Below are positions 5,852 through 8,466 of a stretch of DNA of 8,466 bases, one piece after another; positions within the stretch are counted from its first letter, which is position 1, and the number at the start of each line of letters is the position of its first letter. The notes under the pieces were generated by a model. It worked only from the letters and a program-made list of their open reading frames with translations. It was not told the DNA's origin and ran no database searches. Position numbers and translations under genes: made by a program. The DNA is from Oscillospiraceae bacterium (GTDB lineage: Bacteria > Bacillota > Clostridia > Oscillospirales > Oscillospiraceae), in assembly GCA_029067025.1 (NCBI GenBank), contig JAIEFH010000269.1, positions 1 to 8,466 on the forward strand, in the 5' to 3' direction.

Positions 5852-6163
5852 TCATTTGTACCGCACCGCCGTACCGTACACGGTGATCTCCGCCGCCCCC
5901 TGCATGATGGAGGCGGAGGCATAGCGGATATTCACCACCGCGTCCGCGCCCAGGTTTTCCGCCTCGTCCACCATCCGCTTGGTGGCAAGCTGCCGGGCCT
6001 CGTTGAGCATATCGGTATAGCTCTCGATTTCCCCGCCCACGAAGGTTTTCATCCCGGCCATAAAATCCTTGCCGACGCTCTTGCACTGGACCACCGAGCC
6101 CTTCACCAGGGCCAGCGCCTCGATTTCCCGTCCGGGGATGTGGTCAATATTGAGCAGCAGCAT
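5852..6163 (-). CDS. YbjQ family (UPF0145) protein
   Basis: This 103-residue protein of the YbjQ family (also annotated heavy-metal-binding domain, UPF0145) has no agreed biochemical function. The family core is visible: VKGSVVQCKSVGKDFMAGMKTFVGGEIESYTDML, then the helix with EAENLGADAVVNIRYASAS and a final strand EITVYGTAVRY. Length is that of a single complete domain. The start at 6163 has AGGAGG 8 nt upstream (6172-6177) and lies inside the 3' end of merR, a 20-bp overlap, so it is co-transcribed with and probably translationally coupled to merR. No good terminator follows the stop; 61 bp further on lies the ABC promoter, so some read-through into the exporter is possible. CAAAGGTT is repeated just after the gene (5828 and 5845). 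Confidence 0.9.
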   Translation of the reverse strand: MLLLNIDHIPGREIEALALVKGSVVQCKSVGKDFMAGMKTFVGGEIESYTDMLNEARQLATKRMVDEAENLGADAVVNIRYASASIMQGAAEITVYGTAVRYK

Positions 6164-6794
6164 CCTCTTCCCCTCCTCTGATCTGCTTGATGCGCTGATA
6201 CAGCGCCGCCAGTATCCCGGCGATCATCACCGTTGGGATGGCCGCGATGGCGATGATGACCCCGATGGGGGGCGCGTCCGCCGCGTCCACGGTGAACCCC
6301 CACACGATGAGGCCGATGAGGGCCCCCAGCATCACCAGCATGACCACCGCCGCCCCGACGGGGCTGACGTACCGGGTCAATTTGTCCTGTTTCCCCACGT
6401 TCATGAACTTTGTCCCCTCCTGTTCCTGCCGTTCCATGGATGCCAGCACCCCATCGGTGTCCAGGCCGTCCAGTTGGCTGCGGCTGTCCCGGATCTGGGC
6501 GCACACGCCCTGGGCCGCCGCCAGGTTGGCCTGCCTGCGCTCCAACTGGATGATATGCCGCCCCATGGCGTCCTCCAGGGTCAGCGACCCGGACTTGAGG
6601 CGCAGGATTTCTTCGATGGGCACGTCCAGCATCCGCAGCAGCTTGATTTTTTTCAGCCACGCCACATCGGCGTCGCTGTAGTCCCGGTAGCCGTTGTCGT
6701 TATTGCGCCCGGGGGTGAGCAGCCCTTCCTTTTCATAGAAGCGGATGTTGCCCTTGGTGATGCCCACCAGCTGCTCCACCTGATTGATCTTCAT
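6144..6794 (-). CDS. MerR-family regulator with two C-terminal membrane helices
   Basis: This 216-residue protein starts with a MerR winged helix-turn-helix (residues 1-70: INQVEQLVGITKGNIRFYEKEGLL, then NGYRDYSDADVAWLKKI and LLRMLDVPIEEIL). A coiled-coil dimerisation helix follows at about 75-125. Instead of a ligand-binding domain it has two strongly hydrophobic segments, about 146-168 and 176-199, joined by a short loop, so the DNA-binding part is probably tethered to the membrane with a small exposed turn. No metal-binding cysteine pattern is seen (only C98). I start it at 6794, where GGGAGGG precedes the ATG; the ATG at 6827 lies inside the promoter. It overlaps ybjQ by 20 bp. The likely signal is a change in membrane or envelope, but this is inference. 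Confidence 0.9.
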   Translation of the reverse strand: MKINQVEQLVGITKGNIRFYEKEGLLTPGRNNDNGYRDYSDADVAWLKKIKLLRMLDVPIEEILRLKSGSLTLEDAMGRHIIQLERRQANLAAAQGVCAQIRDSRSQLDGLDTDGVLASMERQEQEGTKFMNVGKQDKLTRYVSPVGAAVVMLVMLGALIGLIVWGFTVDAADAPPIGVIIAIAAIPTVMIAGILAALYQRIKQIRGGEEDAAAQY

Positions 6795-6818
6795 CGTTTT
6801 CCCTCCCTCATTGAGGAC

Positions 6819-6849
6819 ATGGTACACCTTCCACTTGGTAAAAGGTCAA
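6819..6849 (-). promoter_or_regulatory. MerR-type promoter and operator of merR-ybjQ
   Basis: On the minus strand TTGACC (6849-6844) and TACCAT (6824-6819) are separated by 19 bp, the overlong spacer that MerR proteins correct by twisting DNA. A dyad fills the spacer: ACCTT (6846-6842) and AAGGT (6830-6826), with inner AC and GT also symmetric. This arrangement is close to known MerR-family operators such as those of CueR. It points to autoregulation. A partial second copy of CTTGACCTT lies 35 bp upstream (minus strand, 6885-6877). AT-rich sequence at 6854-6873 could be an UP element. Confidence 0.72.
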
Positions 6850-6887
6850 GAGGAATTTTGAAAATTTTTTGGGTTTAAGGTCAAGGG

Positions 6888-7025
6888 CCTTCCTTTTTTC
6901 TTTGAAAAGAAAAAAGGAAGCGAAAAAAGAAACTTTTAGACTGCCTCTATTAAAAACGACAATTAGAAACAGTCTAAAAGTCTTTCTTTTTGCTTCTTTT
7001 TCTTTCTACAGAAAGAAAAAGAAGG
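6888..7025. repeat. 138-bp nested palindrome (MITE-like or palindromic intergenic repeat)
   Basis: Two 56-bp arms, 6888-6943 and 6970-7025, are inverted copies (43 of 56 positions match by eye) around a 26-bp AT-rich centre. The innermost 12 bp, ACTTTTAGACTG (6932-6943) and CAGTCTAAAAGT (6970-6981), are perfect. Each arm contains its own hairpin: a 15-bp stem at 6889-6920 and a 14-bp stem at 6993-7024. The element sits between merR and metY, 3 bp from the metY stop codon. No clear target-site duplication is seen, and the hairpins are followed by A rather than T on the metY strand, so it is not a standard terminator, though it may still work as one or protect mRNA ends. Confidence 0.75.
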
Positions 7026-7028
7026 TCA

Positions 7029-8303
7029 TTACACCCGCTCCAACGCTTGCGCCAGGTCGGCAATGAGGTCGCCCAGATCCTCGATGCCCACGGACAGGCG
7101 CACCAGGTCGGGGGACACCCCGGCGGCCTCCAGCTCCGCGTCGTTCATCTGCCGGTGGGTGGCGGAGGCGGGGTGGAGCACGCAGGTCTTGGCGTCCGCC
7201 ACATGGGTGGCGATGGAGGCCAGCTTCAGCCCCGCCATGAACCGCTCGGCGGCGGCCCGGCCGCCCTTCACGCCGAAGGAGACCACCCCGCAGCAGCCGT
7301 GGGGCAGATATTTTTGTGCCAGCTCATAGTATTTGTCCCCGGGCAGGCCGGCATACCGAACCCAGGCCACCTTTTCGTGGGTTTGCAGCCACTGGGCCAC
7401 CCCCTGGGCGTTGGCGCAGTGCTTAGCCATGCGCAGGGGGAGGGTCTCCATGCCGAGCCCTAACAGCCACGCGTTCATGGGGGCGGGGGTGGAGCCGAAG
7501 TCCCGCATGAGCTGCACCACCGCCTTGGTGACGTAAGCGCCTCCCTGGCCGAACCGCTCGGTATAGGTCACGCCGTGGTAGCTGTCGTCGGGGGTGGTCA
7601 GGCCGGGGTATTTGTCCGCGTGGGCGTTCCAGTCGAAGTTGCCCGAGTCCACAATGGCCCCGCCTACGGCGGCGGCATGGCCGTCCAGATACTTGGTGGT
7701 GGAGTGGGTGACGATGTCCGCGCCCCACTCAAAGGGTCGGCACAGGGCTGGGGTGGCGAAGGTGTTGTCCACGATCAGGGGCACGCCGTGGGCGTGGGCG
7801 GCCCGGGCGAACTTCTCGATGTCCAGCACCGTCAGGGCCGGGTTGGCGATGGTCTCGCCGAACAGGGCTTTTGTGTTGGGCCGGAAGGCGGCGTTCAGCT
7901 CGTCCTCAGAGCAGTCCGGGTCAATGAAGGTAAACTCGATGCCCATCCGCTTCATGGTGACGGCGAACAGGTTGTAGGTGCCGCCGTAAATGGTGGAGGA
8001 GGACACAATGTGATCCCCTGCCGAGGCGATGTTGAACACGGAGAAGAAGGACGCCGCCTGTCCCGAGGACAGCAGCATGGCCGCCGTGCCCCCCTCTAGG
8101 GCGCACAGCCGGGCCGCCACCATGTCGCTGGTGGGGTTTTGCAGGCGGGTGTAGAAGTAGCCGGACGCCTCCAGGTCGAACAGCTTGCCCATATCCGCGC
8201 TGGTCTCGTAGCGGAAAGTGGTGGACTGGATGATGGGGATGTTCCGGGGTTCTCCGTTGCCGGGGCGATAGCCCGCGTGGAGGCAGTTGGTGTCGAAATT
8301 CAT
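7029..8303 (-). CDS. metY: O-acetylhomoserine sulfhydrylase/aminocarboxypropyltransferase (MetY type)
   Basis: This 424-residue cytosolic PLP enzyme of the Cys/Met metabolism family most likely makes homocysteine from O-acetylhomoserine and sulfide, feeding methionine synthesis. Features seen are YTRLQNPT (51-58, phosphate-binding Tyr and Arg from the partner subunit), SSGQAA (79-84), the cofactor-binding aspartate in VDNTFATP (D179), the Schiff-base lysine K204 in THSTTKYLDGH, and the C-terminal RLSVGIEDLGDLIADL. The insert around DSYHGVTYTERFG, absent from shorter cystathionine synthases, marks the MetY branch. Length is normal. AAGGAGA lies 7 nt before the ATG. Only 47 bp separate it from the upstream GermM-type gene, and I see no promoter, S-box or T-box there, so it may be co-transcribed. 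Related sulfhydrylases can also use O-acetylserine; that cannot be excluded. Confidence 0.95.
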   Translation of the reverse strand: MNFDTNCLHAGYRPGNGEPRNIPIIQSTTFRYETSADMGKLFDLEASGYFYTRLQNPTSDMVAARLCALEGGTAAMLLSSGQAASFFSVFNIASAGDHIVSSSTIYGGTYNLFAVTMKRMGIEFTFIDPDCSEDELNAAFRPNTKALFGETIANPALTVLDIEKFARAAHAHGVPLIVDNTFATPALCRPFEWGADIVTHSTTKYLDGHAAAVGGAIVDSGNFDWNAHADKYPGLTTPDDSYHGVTYTERFGQGGAYVTKAVVQLMRDFGSTPAPMNAWLLGLGMETLPLRMAKHCANAQGVAQWLQTHEKVAWVRYAGLPGDKYYELAQKYLPHGCCGVVSFGVKGGRAAAERFMAGLKLASIATHVADAKTCVLHPASATHRQMNDAELEAAGVSPDLVRLSVGIEDLGDLIADLAQALERV

Positions 8304-8350
8304 GTTGATTTCTCCTTTTTGTCATAGTTTCGGCCCAAGGCCGTGGTTTA

Positions 8351-8466
8351 TTACTCCGAGGGGATTGCCTGCCGGGCCAGGTCCGGCCCGCCGAATTCCT
8401 CCGCGGGCTCCCCCTCGATCAAGATCTGCACCTGATCCACAGTGTCCAGACTGCGCAGCGTCTCCA
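8351..8466 (-). CDS. C-terminal end of a GerM-domain protein (partial)
   Basis: Only the last 37 codons are in the window; the gene continues past the right edge. The visible end, with ETLRSLDTVDQVQILIEG and then EPAEEFGGPDLARQAIPSE before TAA, matches the closing strand of the GerM (GerMN) domain, where a Thr-Leu-x-x-(I/L) helix precedes a V-x-Q-V-Q-I-L-(V/I)-x-G strand. Such proteins are usually exported lipoproteins acting in sporulation or germination. The stop is 47 bp upstream of metY. A small CGGCC/GGCCG hairpin (8331-8343) lies between, without a T-run. The domain assignment rests on a short stretch, so it is tentative. Confidence 0.6.
   Translation of the reverse strand, partial: ETLRSLDTVDQVQILIEGEPAEEFGGPDLARQAIPSE

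Noticed and set aside
5828..5852. CAAAGGTT direct repeat after ybjQ as a regulatory site
   Set aside because: Only two 8-bp copies 17 bp apart, one of which overlaps the ybjQ stop codon; not distinguishable from chance.
6888..7025. Reading the nested palindrome as a CRISPR fragment or as a standard intrinsic terminator
   Set aside because: There are no regular repeat-spacer units, and neither hairpin is followed by a T-run on the metY strand.
8304..8350. A riboswitch (S-box or T-box) controlling metY
   Set aside because: The 47-bp gap is too short for either and holds only a 5-bp hairpin. A leader would have to lie beyond the upstream gene.

Overview
The window looks like chromosomal DNA from an endospore-forming, moderately high-GC Clostridia. 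A member of the Oscillospiraceae (Flavonifractor/Lawsonibacter-like) is my inference, not a search result. The support is: spore genes (spmA, spmB and the tail of a GerM-domain gene), an AbrB-type regulator starting with the classic KATGIVRKVDELGRIVLP-like sequence, strong AGGAGG ribosome binding sites, near-consensus sigma-A promoters, and tight intergenic spaces with simple hairpin terminators. No phage, transposase, CRISPR, rRNA or tRNA was seen.

Layout, left to right. (1) A low-GC HIT-family hydrolase gene on the + strand (67-531, TTG start) converges on the spore maturation pair spmA-spmB (minus strand, 582-1755); a strong hairpin (538-577) separates them. (2) spmA is divergent from an abrB-like gene (1976-2218), which has a TTGACA/TATAAT promoter and a strong terminator. 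Spo0A-box-like heptamers lie on both sides of it. (3) rsmI (2448-3302, minus) converges on abrB across a 229-bp AT-rich gap that may hold an antisense or small RNA. It has its own perfect-consensus promoter. (4) A two-gene ABC exporter operon (ATPase 4999-5712, permease 3407-5002, minus strand, overlapping ATGA) is driven by a TTGACA-N17-TATACT promoter carrying regularly spaced TTTACA repeats and two TGTmA-N8-TTACA dyads. (5) Upstream on the same strand is a merR-ybjQ pair (6794-5852). The MerR protein has two C-terminal membrane helices, and its promoter has the 19-bp spacer and internal dyad typical of MerR autoregulation. (6) A 138-bp nested palindrome (6888-7025) resembling a MITE or other palindromic repeat lies between merR and metY. 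(7) metY (7029-8303, minus) encodes an O-acetylhomoserine sulfhydrylase-type enzyme. (8) The window ends in the last 37 codons of a GerM-domain gene (8351-8466, minus).

Most genes are ordinary for a spore-forming Firmicute. The parts that merit a second look are regulatory: the membrane-tethered MerR with YbjQ and its textbook operator, the repeat-decorated ABC promoter, the clustered 0A-like boxes around abrB, and the nested palindrome. No clearly new defence or mobile system is visible.
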